From Gammaproteobacteria bacterium (GTDB lineage Bacteria; Pseudomonadota; Gammaproteobacteria; GRL18), in assembly GCA_016744375.1 (NCBI GenBank), contig JADGEM010000004.1:46930-110929 (forward strand): a stretch of DNA of 64,000 nucleotides, read 5' to 3'. Within the stretch, counting starts at the first letter, position 1. Each line of letters opens with the position of its first letter. Below the pieces are notes generated by a model that saw nothing but the letters and a program-made list of their open reading frames with translations, made no database searches and was not told the DNA's origin. A program made the position numbers and the translations under genes. This document shows, piece by piece, positions 39,468 to 49,083 of this stretch.

Positions 39468-40844
39468 TTAAACTGGAAACAATGGATTATAATAATTTAT
39501 AACACTAATCTTTATACCACTTTTATTTTTAAAAACAAGAATTTCATTTGTAATATCAGAGGCATAAGCAATACTGGCTACTATTATATAGTTTGTCTGC
39601 CTTAAAAAGGCTATTTGATCAATTAACTTCGCTTCATACAACACACCATCAACAGTTTTTTTTATATTCTGTTTATCGACAAGCCCGATAAGTTTAATAT
39701 CTCTTTTTTTTAGATATGGTAATAAAACATCAAAGCTCTCACCTGCACCATAGATATATACATTTTTAATTAAAGGGTTATAATCCAGTTGCTTAATTAT
39801 ATTACGAAGCAACCCAATAGGAGAGGTCAAACTATTCAAAATATTTTCTATTATATTAGTTGAAACATTAATTTTTTTGACTAAAGGAATTATTTCTTTA
39901 TCATCTAGCTTGTTAAGCATTAATAGACTGATAAAAGTCCAATAAATTATCTTTGACAAATGTAATTTATATACGTCTTTAAATTGCCTAATCTCATCCC
40001 ATAAAATATTTAGCAAATACAAACTATTATTTTGCGAAATTGAATTTTTTTTTATCGTGCTTAATAATGCTCTTGTTAACATTTCAATTTTTCTAAAATA
40101 ATCATCCTCATAATACTCATAAATTTCATTTTCTAATAGAAATTTTTTTGTGTCACTGATAACGGCATACATATCTTTAAAATTATTCTTTGTCAACAGG
40201 TTAGATCTTGAGTTCTCATTGTATGAATAATTGTAATAGGGTTTATTAATAAAGGATGCTTTTTTTGAAAAATATAAAACTCTATATGCAACAGCAACAT
40301 CTTCATAAGTATTCTTTAAAGGGAAAAAAACCTTATTATCAACAAATAGTGATTTTTTATAAATCCCAAGAGGTATACATGAGGAAATTTCTGAAGCAAT
40401 CATCTTTTTTAATAAAGAATCCCTGTCATCTGACAACGAATAATTTAAAGAAGTTTTACTAACAGTTCCATCACTTTTTAAGTAATTAAGTTTTACATAT
40501 ACTATATCTAAATAATCAAGAAAAAGTTTATTATACATATCCTCAAGCATATTTAATTCTATGCAATCATCACTATCCACAAAAGCAAGAACATCAGAGC
40601 TGGAGGCTTTTATAGCATTATTCCTAGCATCACCAGGTCCGTTGTTTTTTTGATTTATAATTTTTATACGATCATCTTTTTGTTGATAATTATTTAGTAT
40701 TTCTAAGCTATCATCAGTAGATCCATCATTAATCAGAATAATTTCAATTTCATACATTGACTGATTAATTATTGAATCCAAGCATTTTGGTAAATACTTC
40801 GAAGAATTATAGACTGGAACAATGACACTAATTTTATTTTCCAT
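39468..40844 (-). CDS. GT2 glycosyltransferase with C-terminal Rossmann-like domain
   Basis: ISVIVPVYNSSKYLPKCLDSIINQSMYEIEIILINDGSTDDS; C-terminal VYIYGAGESFDVLLPYLKKRDIKLIGLVDKQ. Confidence 0.9.
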   Translation of the reverse strand: MENKISVIVPVYNSSKYLPKCLDSIINQSMYEIEIILINDGSTDDSLEILNNYQQKDDRIKIINQKNNGPGDARNNAIKASSSDVLAFVDSDDCIELNMLEDMYNKLFLDYLDIVYVKLNYLKSDGTVSKTSLNYSLSDDRDSLLKKMIASEISSCIPLGIYKKSLFVDNKVFFPLKNTYEDVAVAYRVLYFSKKASFINKPYYNYSYNENSRSNLLTKNNFKDMYAVISDTKKFLLENEIYEYYEDDYFRKIEMLTRALLSTIKKNSISQNNSLYLLNILWDEIRQFKDVYKLHLSKIIYWTFISLLMLNKLDDKEIIPLVKKINVSTNIIENILNSLTSPIGLLRNIIKQLDYNPLIKNVYIYGAGESFDVLLPYLKKRDIKLIGLVDKQNIKKTVDGVLYEAKLIDQIAFLRQTNYIIVASIAYASDITNEILVFKNKSGIKISVINYYNPLFPV

Positions 40845-40860
40845 TAGAAATGAAACATCA

Positions 40861-42522
40861 TCATAATTGTCGGTGTTTATTTACAGTTTCAAACGAAGGG
40901 CAACGCAAACAAATATCTTTAGGTTTCTCTTCTATTAAACTCAACACAAAATTATTGTATTTCTGAGAAGCAAATATCTCATCATAAGTTTGGTTTAATA
41001 GATTGCCAAAATTATAAACACTTGAATCTGGTCTTAAACAACAAGGAGTTACCCAGCCATCATGGGTAATAAATATTTTTTGACTTAAGCCACACTTATG
41101 GTATGAAAAATCATAATCAATATCCCTTTCCAGAAAAACATCAACATCTAACTTTTTTCCTAATTCTTTAGCTTCATTTACTTCAGAAAGGATCCAATTG
41201 ATATCCTTATAATTACTCTTAGCCATCCTATCTCTTACTAATAAGTTGTTGGCATCCAAAACATCTCCACCTCTATCATAATTTGTATTGAGTAATTTAA
41301 AATTCAGTGCCTTTACACCAAGTTCTGATACTTTTTCAACCATTAATTTTATTTCAGTATGATTATCAAATTGAATAACGCAGTTTACCCAAAACTCATC
41401 TAATAAAAAACTATTATTATTAATGACTTTAATTATTTGCTTTATATTCTTACAAACCAAATTAAAGTCACCTTTTAGTCGAATGGATTCAAATGATTGT
41501 GCGGTAGCACCATCTAATGAAATATTAAAAAAATCAAGATTTTCTAACACTTCTTCCAAGTATTCATCACTTACAGGAACCATAGCATTAGTGATAGTAC
41601 GAGTTAAAATGCCTCTTTTTTTTGCATAAGCGAGCATTTTTGGTAAATTTTTATTTAGAAAAGGTTCTCCATCACCATTAAAATTTATTCGTTTCAGATC
41701 AGGTAGAGCATCCATGATCTTAATGTATTTATCATAATGCAATGTACCGAATGATTTCCTTGATAATCTTGCACACATAATGCAATCTAAATTACATTGG
41801 TTAGTTGGCTCAATATGAGCCATAACTATTTTTCCAATATAATCTGCTGACAATTTATCAAGATTGGGTTTGATATTTTTTTTTAAATAAAATCCAAGTT
41901 TATTTAAATCTTTATTTGAATTAATAGAAAGATCAAGCTTCTGGTATTGATTAAATTTGGAATCAAATTGTTTTACTAAAGGTGATTTTTTTTTACTATA
42001 AGATAAAATGTTAATATCTTTTGTAGTATCAATATACTTATAGAACTCATTTGAATGACTCTGTTTTTTTAAAGAGTCAGAATTTAATACTTCTGAGGGA
42101 GTTAAACCTTTAGGAGCATTGACAAATGTAAGATAGTCTGCAGGATTATTATCTAAATATCTAAGACTATTCTGAATCAATTGAGATTCTACAAAAGGAT
42201 TATTGGCAATAACTCTTACAAAATAAGTCAAAGTGAATTTGTTAATGTAATTTACAATCGTTTTTGATATACCATCAGTACTGACAAGTTTATATTCTAC
42301 ATTATGCATCATTAACAATTTATTAATTCTATCAGAAAATAAATCATGGCTAATAAAAACAACAATATCTTTTGACGAAAAATCATCCAACAAATTAAGT
42401 AAGCTATACTCTAAAATACTTTTACCAAAATAATTTTTTTTATAAATTGAACTATCAGCCAAGATATCATGAGAAAAATAATACTGAAGCAGTATCTTGT
42501 ACTTGCATTTTATTTTATTCAT
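40861..42522 (-). CDS. Degenerate SpsF-like nucleotidyltransferase domain fused to a radical SAM/SPASM enzyme
   Basis: Radical SAM CNLDCIMC and NGDGEPFLNKNL; C-terminal SPASM-like Cys motifs (CGLSQKIFITHDGWVTPCCLRP...CLRCP); N-terminal ~200 aa resembles SpsF (RVIANNPFVESQLI). Confidence 0.82.
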   Translation of the reverse strand: MNKIKCKYKILLQYYFSHDILADSSIYKKNYFGKSILEYSLLNLLDDFSSKDIVVFISHDLFSDRINKLLMMHNVEYKLVSTDGISKTIVNYINKFTLTYFVRVIANNPFVESQLIQNSLRYLDNNPADYLTFVNAPKGLTPSEVLNSDSLKKQSHSNEFYKYIDTTKDINILSYSKKKSPLVKQFDSKFNQYQKLDLSINSNKDLNKLGFYLKKNIKPNLDKLSADYIGKIVMAHIEPTNQCNLDCIMCARLSRKSFGTLHYDKYIKIMDALPDLKRINFNGDGEPFLNKNLPKMLAYAKKRGILTRTITNAMVPVSDEYLEEVLENLDFFNISLDGATAQSFESIRLKGDFNLVCKNIKQIIKVINNNSFLLDEFWVNCVIQFDNHTEIKLMVEKVSELGVKALNFKLLNTNYDRGGDVLDANNLLVRDRMAKSNYKDINWILSEVNEAKELGKKLDVDVFLERDIDYDFSYHKCGLSQKIFITHDGWVTPCCLRPDSSVYNFGNLLNQTYDEIFASQKYNNFVLSLIEEKPKDICLRCPSFETVNKHRQL

Positions 42523-42644
42523 TTTCTATTTTTTTGGTTTGTATATTTAATATACTTTTCTGTTTCAGATTCAATTTTTTCTGACCTTGCCAACACTGCC
42601 TTTATCATTAAGCAGGCCACAATATGAGCAGGCATCTTTTTCAT

Positions 42645-43739
42645 TTAAACATTATTAATAAAGTCATCCGTCATTTTTTTTGCCTGATCATCAGTTAATT
42701 GTTTTAATGGATGCTTACAATAATAGGCAGACGGTCCCTCCAAAACACCTGAAATACCACGTTCCAGGGCAAGCTTAATGCAACGGATCGCATCTGCTGA
42801 AACACCGGCTGAATTGGGAGAGTCTTCAACGGACAGTCTGAGTTCAATGTTCATATCAACGTCACCGAATAACTTACCTTCCATACGCAAAAAACAGACT
42901 TTGTTATCATTTTGCCAAGATACGTAGTCACTCGGGCCAACATGAATGTTTTGCTTATCCAGAGGTTCACTGGCAACCGATTGAACAGCTTCAGTTTTGG
43001 AGACTTTTTTGGATGCCAGGCGAGTTCTGTCCAGCATATTCAGGAAATCAGTGTTACCTCCTGTGTTTAGCTGGTAGGTTTTTTCTACTCCAACCCCTCG
43101 TTTGTTAAATAAATCCATCAGAGTTCGGTGTACAATGGTGGCACCAACCTGTGCCTTGATATCATCACCAATAATAGGTAGTCCTTTGGCTTCAAATCGG
43201 GCAATCCATTCTGGATCACTAGCAATAAATACGGGAATGTTATTTATAAAAGCAATATTTGCTTCCAATGCACATTCAACATAAAAGCGTGTTGCCTGTT
43301 CTGAGCCCACTGGCAGGTAATTAACCAATATTTCTGCACCTGAGCTAACAAGCAAATTAACGACTTCCTCTTTAGTCATTTCATTTTGCTCAGATAAAAC
43401 AAATGTTTCATCCTGATCATATTGCGACATATGCTCAGAAACACCATCTAAAATGCTGCCCATTTTCACAGTGACATCATAAGATGGGATTTGATCACAA
43501 AAAATGCTTGTACAATTTGGCTTTGCAAAAATCGCTTCGCTGATATCTTTACCAACTTTACGTTTATCTATGTCAAATGCAGCGACAACTTTTATATCTG
43601 ATGGCAGATAACCGCCAATATTCCAGTGAATCAGGCCATTAGCATCATTTTCATCTTTGTTTTGATAATAATGAATGCCTTGTATCAATGAACTAGCACA
43701 GTTTCCCATACCAATAATGGCTACTTTAATTTTTTCCAT
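42645..43739 (-). CDS. Inositol-3-phosphate synthase (myo-inositol-1-phosphate synthase)
   Basis: KVAIIGMGNCASSLIQGIHYY...NYLPVGSEQATRFYVECALEANIAFINNIPVFIAS...GDDIKAQVGATIVHRTLMDLF...LNTGGNTDFLNM. Confidence 0.93.
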   Translation of the reverse strand: MEKIKVAIIGMGNCASSLIQGIHYYQNKDENDANGLIHWNIGGYLPSDIKVVAAFDIDKRKVGKDISEAIFAKPNCTSIFCDQIPSYDVTVKMGSILDGVSEHMSQYDQDETFVLSEQNEMTKEEVVNLLVSSGAEILVNYLPVGSEQATRFYVECALEANIAFINNIPVFIASDPEWIARFEAKGLPIIGDDIKAQVGATIVHRTLMDLFNKRGVGVEKTYQLNTGGNTDFLNMLDRTRLASKKVSKTEAVQSVASEPLDKQNIHVGPSDYVSWQNDNKVCFLRMEGKLFGDVDMNIELRLSVEDSPNSAGVSADAIRCIKLALERGISGVLEGPSAYYCKHPLKQLTDDQAKKMTDDFINNV

Positions 43740-43801
43740 GCAGCTAATAGTACCTTTATTTTAAATATTTTATATAATAGTCGTTTTAAATGGATAAACT
43801 C

Positions 43802-44524
43802 TCAACATAATGAACCATTATTTATTAACTTTGTTGCTTTTTGTAACATTTCAGGGGTATCAACATCAATCCAGAGCGCTTCTTTAAGTGGATACACTTT
43901 AGCTAAACCTGATTGTATCAATTGACTCATACCGCCTGATAATGATGTATTACCTTGGGCAATCGATTTCTCAAGAGCAGTGAATAACTTGGGTGATGAA
44001 TAAAAAATCCCCGTATCAAAAGCATTATATTTTTCTATATGTTTACCAATTTGAATAATTTTATCATTAAGATAGTGAACACGAGTCACATCATCCAAGT
44101 CAATTAATGGGTTATCTTTAATTTTAGTATCAATGGCTAATATCGTTTCACTTTTATTTTTATCAATAGACAATAATTCGCGTAACATATTAGCATGAAA
44201 AATGTGATCTGACATAAGCAATACAAAAGAGCTGTTGATTGACTTCTTTGCAGCTAAAACAGATAGACCATTCCCCTGTTTCCATTCAGGATTAAAAATT
44301 ATTTCTATGAAGACTCCTTCATTCTTAGAAATAGTCCTCAGCTCAGCTTCTATTTTTACTCTTTCGTAGCCAATGACTACAGTAAATTTCTTTATTCCAG
44401 CCTCCACCACATTATGGATAACATGTGCGATTAAAGGTATATTATTGATTGTCACCAGAGGCTTAGGTACCTCCATTTCTGATAATCGGCTGCCATTTCC
44501 GGCCGCTATAATTAAGCAATTCAT
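43802..44524 (-). CDS. Nucleotidyltransferase, possibly CTP:inositol-1-phosphate cytidylyltransferase-like
   Basis: LIIAAGNGSRLSEMEVPKPLVTINNIPLIAHVI, NPEWKQGNGLSVLAAK, LLMSDHIFHANML; next to inositol-phosphate synthase. Confidence 0.7.
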   Translation of the reverse strand: MNCLIIAAGNGSRLSEMEVPKPLVTINNIPLIAHVIHNVVEAGIKKFTVVIGYERVKIEAELRTISKNEGVFIEIIFNPEWKQGNGLSVLAAKKSINSSFVLLMSDHIFHANMLRELLSIDKNKSETILAIDTKIKDNPLIDLDDVTRVHYLNDKIIQIGKHIEKYNAFDTGIFYSSPKLFTALEKSIAQGNTSLSGGMSQLIQSGLAKVYPLKEALWIDVDTPEMLQKATKLINNGSLC

Positions 44525-44596
44525 AAATACGAAACATCTTTAAAATTTAAAATATTGATAATACTTTCTTTAGCATAAACCTATTCAAAGCAAATA

Positions 44597-46129
44597 TTAT
44601 GCCATTTTCTCTATTGATTGCCCAATTCGGAGCCAGGCCCTTCCATCCATATAGTCATATGCTAATTTAGAAATTTTCTTACGTTCATCCTGGTAGCCAT
44701 CTTCATTTTTTAATAAAAAGCGATCTATCCAGTTAATGAGTTCATCTTGAGTATAGGCTTTGGGACCTGGCGTCATCTCAAAATAATCAAATTGTATCAT
44801 TCTATGCTGTTTCAAATATTCATCAATATCATATGGAAAAAATAAGATAGGCTTTAAAGCATGTAGAAAATCCATATAAATTGATGAATAATCTGTAATT
44901 AACAAATCTGCAAATTTCAGTAAAGGGTAACCATCCCTATCATTTTTATAAGAAACAATTGGACCTCGATTATTTTCAGCCTCAGATTCAATTGCTTCCA
45001 CTACGATGCTGGTATGCCCTTTTATAACCAGAAGTAATTGTTCCCGATTTAAAAATTCTGTTAATTTGCCATAATCAATGATGGAAGTATAATCAAAATC
45101 AACTTGCATATCTCTGAATGTTGGAGCATAGACAATAATTTTTTTGCCACTTTCCTTCTCTTGTTTCAATATCTCGAGAATAGCACTATCTGTAAATATT
45201 TTTTGCCCTAAAATATCCTCATAAAAAAGATCATTTTTAGGGTAGCCTGAACAAATAATATTCTTTAATGGTGTATTATAAGCAGGTGATGAAACTTCTT
45301 TAGCATAAAATGATGATGTTGACACTAAGAGATCATTATAAAAAATCCTTTCATTTAATCTTTTTGATTCTATGGTCGTCAATGCATTTAAAAACTCCTT
45401 TGGAATCATCATTTTTTCAGTGTATTTCAAACCAACACCATGAGACATATGAATTGTTTTTACTTTCAAGTGCCTTAACCAAGGATATTTTCTTTGCCAG
45501 GTCATATTATCAAAGTAAAAAAAATGTGTTCTAAATAATAATAATTTTGTTATAGTTTCTGAAAACAATAATACAGGGATTTCTTCCTTCTTTAACTCAT
45601 CATAAAGCTCATTATCATCAACGACCCAATATACATTCCCGGATAATTTTTTACGCATTCTTAAAAAATAATATTTGTTATTGCCAATAAATTTTCCACC
45701 ATGCTCCCCAAAAAAAAGATGTATTTTATTGGTGAATATTTTTGCAGACAAATCAGAAAAAAAAGTCAATAATTTTCCAACCATTCTTTCTTTCAGTGAT
45801 TCTGTTAATATTTCTTTTAATAAATAACTGGGTGCAAACGCAACAATATGATGATGTAAATTATTTTTATTTAATTGAACTATTATCTCATTTTGATAGC
45901 TTGAAGCAACAATAATCAGATCATACTCATTATTGCTTTTTGTAGACATAAAACTGTCAAAATCAAACAGCACTTTTCCTGCTACTCTGCCTTTTGTATA
46001 GGTATCAATAAAACCAAGAACAGTCACATCTAAACGACACTTTAATAACCATGCATAAAGTGCTAAACCAGCTGATCCAGCGCCATAAATATATACTCGT
46101 GAGTTTTCTGATATTTCGGGTAAAATCAT
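44597..46129 (-). CDS. CDP-glycerol glycerophosphotransferase (TagF/TagB)-like transferase with N-terminal Rossmann-like domain
   Basis: N-term RVYIYGAGSAGLALYAWLLK; C-term IIVYAPTFRD...VIKGHTS...LLKFADLLITDYSSIYMDFL. Confidence 0.85.
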   Translation of the reverse strand: MILPEISENSRVYIYGAGSAGLALYAWLLKCRLDVTVLGFIDTYTKGRVAGKVLFDFDSFMSTKSNNEYDLIIVASSYQNEIIVQLNKNNLHHHIVAFAPSYLLKEILTESLKERMVGKLLTFFSDLSAKIFTNKIHLFFGEHGGKFIGNNKYYFLRMRKKLSGNVYWVVDDNELYDELKKEEIPVLLFSETITKLLLFRTHFFYFDNMTWQRKYPWLRHLKVKTIHMSHGVGLKYTEKMMIPKEFLNALTTIESKRLNERIFYNDLLVSTSSFYAKEVSSPAYNTPLKNIICSGYPKNDLFYEDILGQKIFTDSAILEILKQEKESGKKIIVYAPTFRDMQVDFDYTSIIDYGKLTEFLNREQLLLVIKGHTSIVVEAIESEAENNRGPIVSYKNDRDGYPLLKFADLLITDYSSIYMDFLHALKPILFFPYDIDEYLKQHRMIQFDYFEMTPGPKAYTQDELINWIDRFLLKNEDGYQDERKKISKLAYDYMDGRAWLRIGQSIEKMA

Positions 46130-46176
46130 TCGTTATTTAATACATTTTCTAAGTGAAATTTGTCCAGATTTCTGGC

Positions 46177-47148
46177 TTACAAATCAAAATAATCAACTCT
46201 CAATTGATCTGGGGTATTTCTATCTATATAGATACTCTTATGTTTTTCATCAAAAAACAAATTTCCATCCGTTGAATTTTCTATATATTTTAAAAAAAGA
46301 AGATCCTCTTTTGCTTTAAGAAAATACAAAGCAGTCGCATATATATAATGTCTAATGCCTGCTTGAACAATATTGTCAGCAACGCCCATTTTAGCAGCCA
46401 AAGCACAAACATTTAATTGATCATTTAAAACCTGTTCACGCCGTTCGAAGGAACACAAGGTTTTCGCACCAAAACTATCCTGATGGATACGATAACGTCC
46501 CAAAATTTCGCTAATAAAATCAATACTTCCCTTCCCATAAAGTAGGTTCAATGTATGCCAGGGATGATCTAACAATATTTGATTTTTTTCATCAACCGCA
46601 TCAATCATATGTTCATGTCGCCTCACCATCACCGTGCAAGCCTGCATAAAACAACCATATCGTATTACATGTTCTATTGTTGCTTTTTGAGGAATATAGG
46701 AATAGTTATAATAATCTTTTGTATAGGTCCAGAGTGTATTGTTCGTTTCGCTGTCAAAAACATCGGATTCATGATAAACAATAGTACAGTCTTCATTTTT
46801 ATCCAGATAATCAGCCTGAATTTGCAATTTCCCAGGCAAGGCAATATCATCACCATCTATATAAGCAATGTATTCTCCAGAGGTCAGGCTTAATAAGCGC
46901 TTCATTGTTTTAGCCAATCCAATATTAGCACTATTTCTGAAAACTTTAAGTGTTGTGCTGTATTTCCTGGCTAAATTAGTCAATAGAGTAAATGAATCAT
47001 CACTTGAGTGATCATCAACAGCAATGACTTCATATTTAAATCGAGTCTCCTGTGTACAAAGCCCTTTAATACAAGATTCAACAAAATCCTGTAAATTGTA
47101 AACCGGTACAATGACACTGACTTTTATTTTTTCTGTCTCGTGGCTCAT
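46177..47148 (-). CDS. GT2 glycosyltransferase
   Basis: VSVIVPVYNLQDFVESCIKGLCTQETRFKYEVIAVDDHSSDDS...YIAYIDGDDIALPGKL. Confidence 0.92.
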   Translation of the reverse strand: MSHETEKIKVSVIVPVYNLQDFVESCIKGLCTQETRFKYEVIAVDDHSSDDSFTLLTNLARKYSTTLKVFRNSANIGLAKTMKRLLSLTSGEYIAYIDGDDIALPGKLQIQADYLDKNEDCTIVYHESDVFDSETNNTLWTYTKDYYNYSYIPQKATIEHVIRYGCFMQACTVMVRRHEHMIDAVDEKNQILLDHPWHTLNLLYGKGSIDFISEILGRYRIHQDSFGAKTLCSFERREQVLNDQLNVCALAAKMGVADNIVQAGIRHYIYATALYFLKAKEDLLFLKYIENSTDGNLFFDEKHKSIYIDRNTPDQLRVDYFDL

Positions 47149-48269
47149 GCTGAAGCCTTATATCTTTTTGCAACCATTCTGCTGTTTGCAACTACCTGGT
47201 GCATATCTAAATAACGATATTGTCCGCATCGACCAATAAAGGTACATTTATTATTCTTTTTTGATAATTGCTCATATTGTTTAAAGCGTTGCTGCGGCAC
47301 ATTGTCAATTGTTTTAACAGGGTAATAACGTTCATTGTTGTTATCTTCATAGGAGCAGGGATATTCATAAGAAATAACAGACTCACTTTCCAGAGTTCCA
47401 CAACCGGGATATAAACGCCAGTCTGTATAGCGAGTAACCGGCCCTTCATCTGTTAAATTAACGGTTGGCACCGGCTGATGATGTTCTTTTTTTAGTTGAT
47501 GCCGGTATTTTATTGAGCGATAAGGCAAGGCATCAAATTCATAATCATAGTACTCATCGATTGCCATACTATTAAAGATATGATGATATTGATTTTCCAT
47601 GGTCCGCACAAAAGAAGTGTCGAGATATAAATGAATATCCGGATGATTCAACAAGTTTTCAAATAAGGCCACATAACCGTTTTGGGGCATAGCCTGGTAT
47701 TTATCATCAAAATAGCCTGAGCGGTCATCATAACGTAGAGGTAATCTTGCCACGACAGAAGCAGGTAGTTCCTCTAACTCCAGATCCCACATTTTTTTGG
47801 TATAACGAGCGAAGAACAACTCAACCAGTTCTTTCCCATAAGAATTTTCTGCTGCCTGACGAGCATTTTCAACTTTTTTATGGTGTTCACATAATTGACT
47901 CAAAAAATACTTCATTTCTGATTCTTTAGAGTATGATTTATTATACAAATGATTAATGGTTTGAATATTGATCGGAAAAGGGACAAACCCGATTCCTTCA
48001 ACCAATGCCTCGACTTTATGATTATAGGGCAACCACCCAGTAAAGCGTGACAGGTAGTCAAAGATATCCTGATTATTGGTATGAAAAATATGGGGGCCGT
48101 ATTGATGTATTCTTAATTTGTTTTTTTCATCATAGGGGTCAAAACAATTTCCAGCCGCATGTGGACGAGCATCAATGACATCAATTGAATATTGACCAGT
48201 GTCCGCTAAATCACGGGCAATAACTGCTCCAGCAAAACCTGCACCAACTACTAAGATATTTTTTTTCAA
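47145..48269 (-). CDS. glf: UDP-galactopyranose mutase
   Basis: ILVVGAGFAGAVIARDLADTGQYSIDVIDARPHAAGNCFD...YGPHIFHTNNQDIFDYLSRFTGW. Confidence 0.95.
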   Translation of the reverse strand: MKKNILVVGAGFAGAVIARDLADTGQYSIDVIDARPHAAGNCFDPYDEKNKLRIHQYGPHIFHTNNQDIFDYLSRFTGWLPYNHKVEALVEGIGFVPFPINIQTINHLYNKSYSKESEMKYFLSQLCEHHKKVENARQAAENSYGKELVELFFARYTKKMWDLELEELPASVVARLPLRYDDRSGYFDDKYQAMPQNGYVALFENLLNHPDIHLYLDTSFVRTMENQYHHIFNSMAIDEYYDYEFDALPYRSIKYRHQLKKEHHQPVPTVNLTDEGPVTRYTDWRLYPGCGTLESESVISYEYPCSYEDNNNERYYPVKTIDNVPQQRFKQYEQLSKKNNKCTFIGRCGQYRYLDMHQVVANSRMVAKRYKASA

Positions 48270-48273
48270 AATT

Positions 48274-49083
48274 TTAATCTATTTTTTTAACAAGAGAGGT
48301 AAGAATTTTCTGGTAACTGGTTATTTTCGCTAATTCATTCACCGTAAATTTAATCTGTGCCAATTTTTCAAGTTCCATAATTAATAATAATTGATGCAAA
48401 GAATCCCAATTGGCAGTAACGCCCAGTTCAGCATGTTCTATCACTTCTTTATGAGTCAGGTCTGGAAAGACGGTCTGAAAAGCCTTCAATATTATTTCTT
48501 CAGCAATTCGACTTGAACCCTTTACCTGAACGGGAAATTCATCACTGTTCTTTGAAGTGGGTTTTGATATAGCCTCTGAGAAGGCTTGAGTCTGACTGAT
48601 TTGGGAAGAAGAAGGATAAGCTTCTAAAAACTCAAATAATCCGTGTTCAGGATGCATTAGAAAAGCAACCCTACGACCATCAAAGGCATCATCTTCACGC
48701 TGCCCTACTATTTTGACAGCACCGTTCTTTTGGGCAGTTTCTACTGCATCATCAAGATCATTGACCAGAAAGCAGAGGTGATAGGCCCCTCCCCCTTTTT
48801 TTACATGCTCTGAGATTGGAGAGTTTTTTCTCACACCCAAAATTTCAATCGTCATCCCCTGAGAGGTTCTTACAAAGGCATAATCAACATTTTGACTCTC
48901 ATTAACCCCAGGACCACGAAGCAGCTCACAACCTTCAATCCCCAGATAATCATGTAAAACATGATTCAGATCCACAGTTGTCACTGCAATATGATCGATG
49001 GATTTAACACCGCATTTTTTCCAGAATGAGCCTTCAGCTTGTAATAAAGAACCTTCAGCCTGGAGAGAGCTATTATTAATCAT
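48274..49083 (-). CDS. VOC/glyoxalase-like domain fused to a C-terminal acyl-carrier-protein-like domain
   Basis: VOC: KSIDHIAVTTVDLNHVLHDYLGIEG...GGGAYHLCFLVNDLDDAVETA; ACP-like C-terminus with WDSLHQLLLIMELE (DSL phosphopantetheine motif). Confidence 0.8.
   Translation of the reverse strand: MINNSSLQAEGSLLQAEGSFWKKCGVKSIDHIAVTTVDLNHVLHDYLGIEGCELLRGPGVNESQNVDYAFVRTSQGMTIEILGVRKNSPISEHVKKGGGAYHLCFLVNDLDDAVETAQKNGAVKIVGQREDDAFDGRRVAFLMHPEHGLFEFLEAYPSSSQISQTQAFSEAISKPTSKNSDEFPVQVKGSSRIAEEIILKAFQTVFPDLTHKEVIEHAELGVTANWDSLHQLLLIMELEKLAQIKFTVNELAKITSYQKILTSLVKKID

Noticed and set aside
46579-46893. 104-aa plus-strand ORF
   Set aside because: Antisense to the GT2 gene 46177..47148; composition typical of a shadow ORF.
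49020-49070. LQAEGS-LLQAEGS tandem duplication at the N-terminus of the VOC-ACP protein
   Set aside because: A two-copy short in-frame repeat; probably slippage or an imprecise start codon, not a functional repeat.
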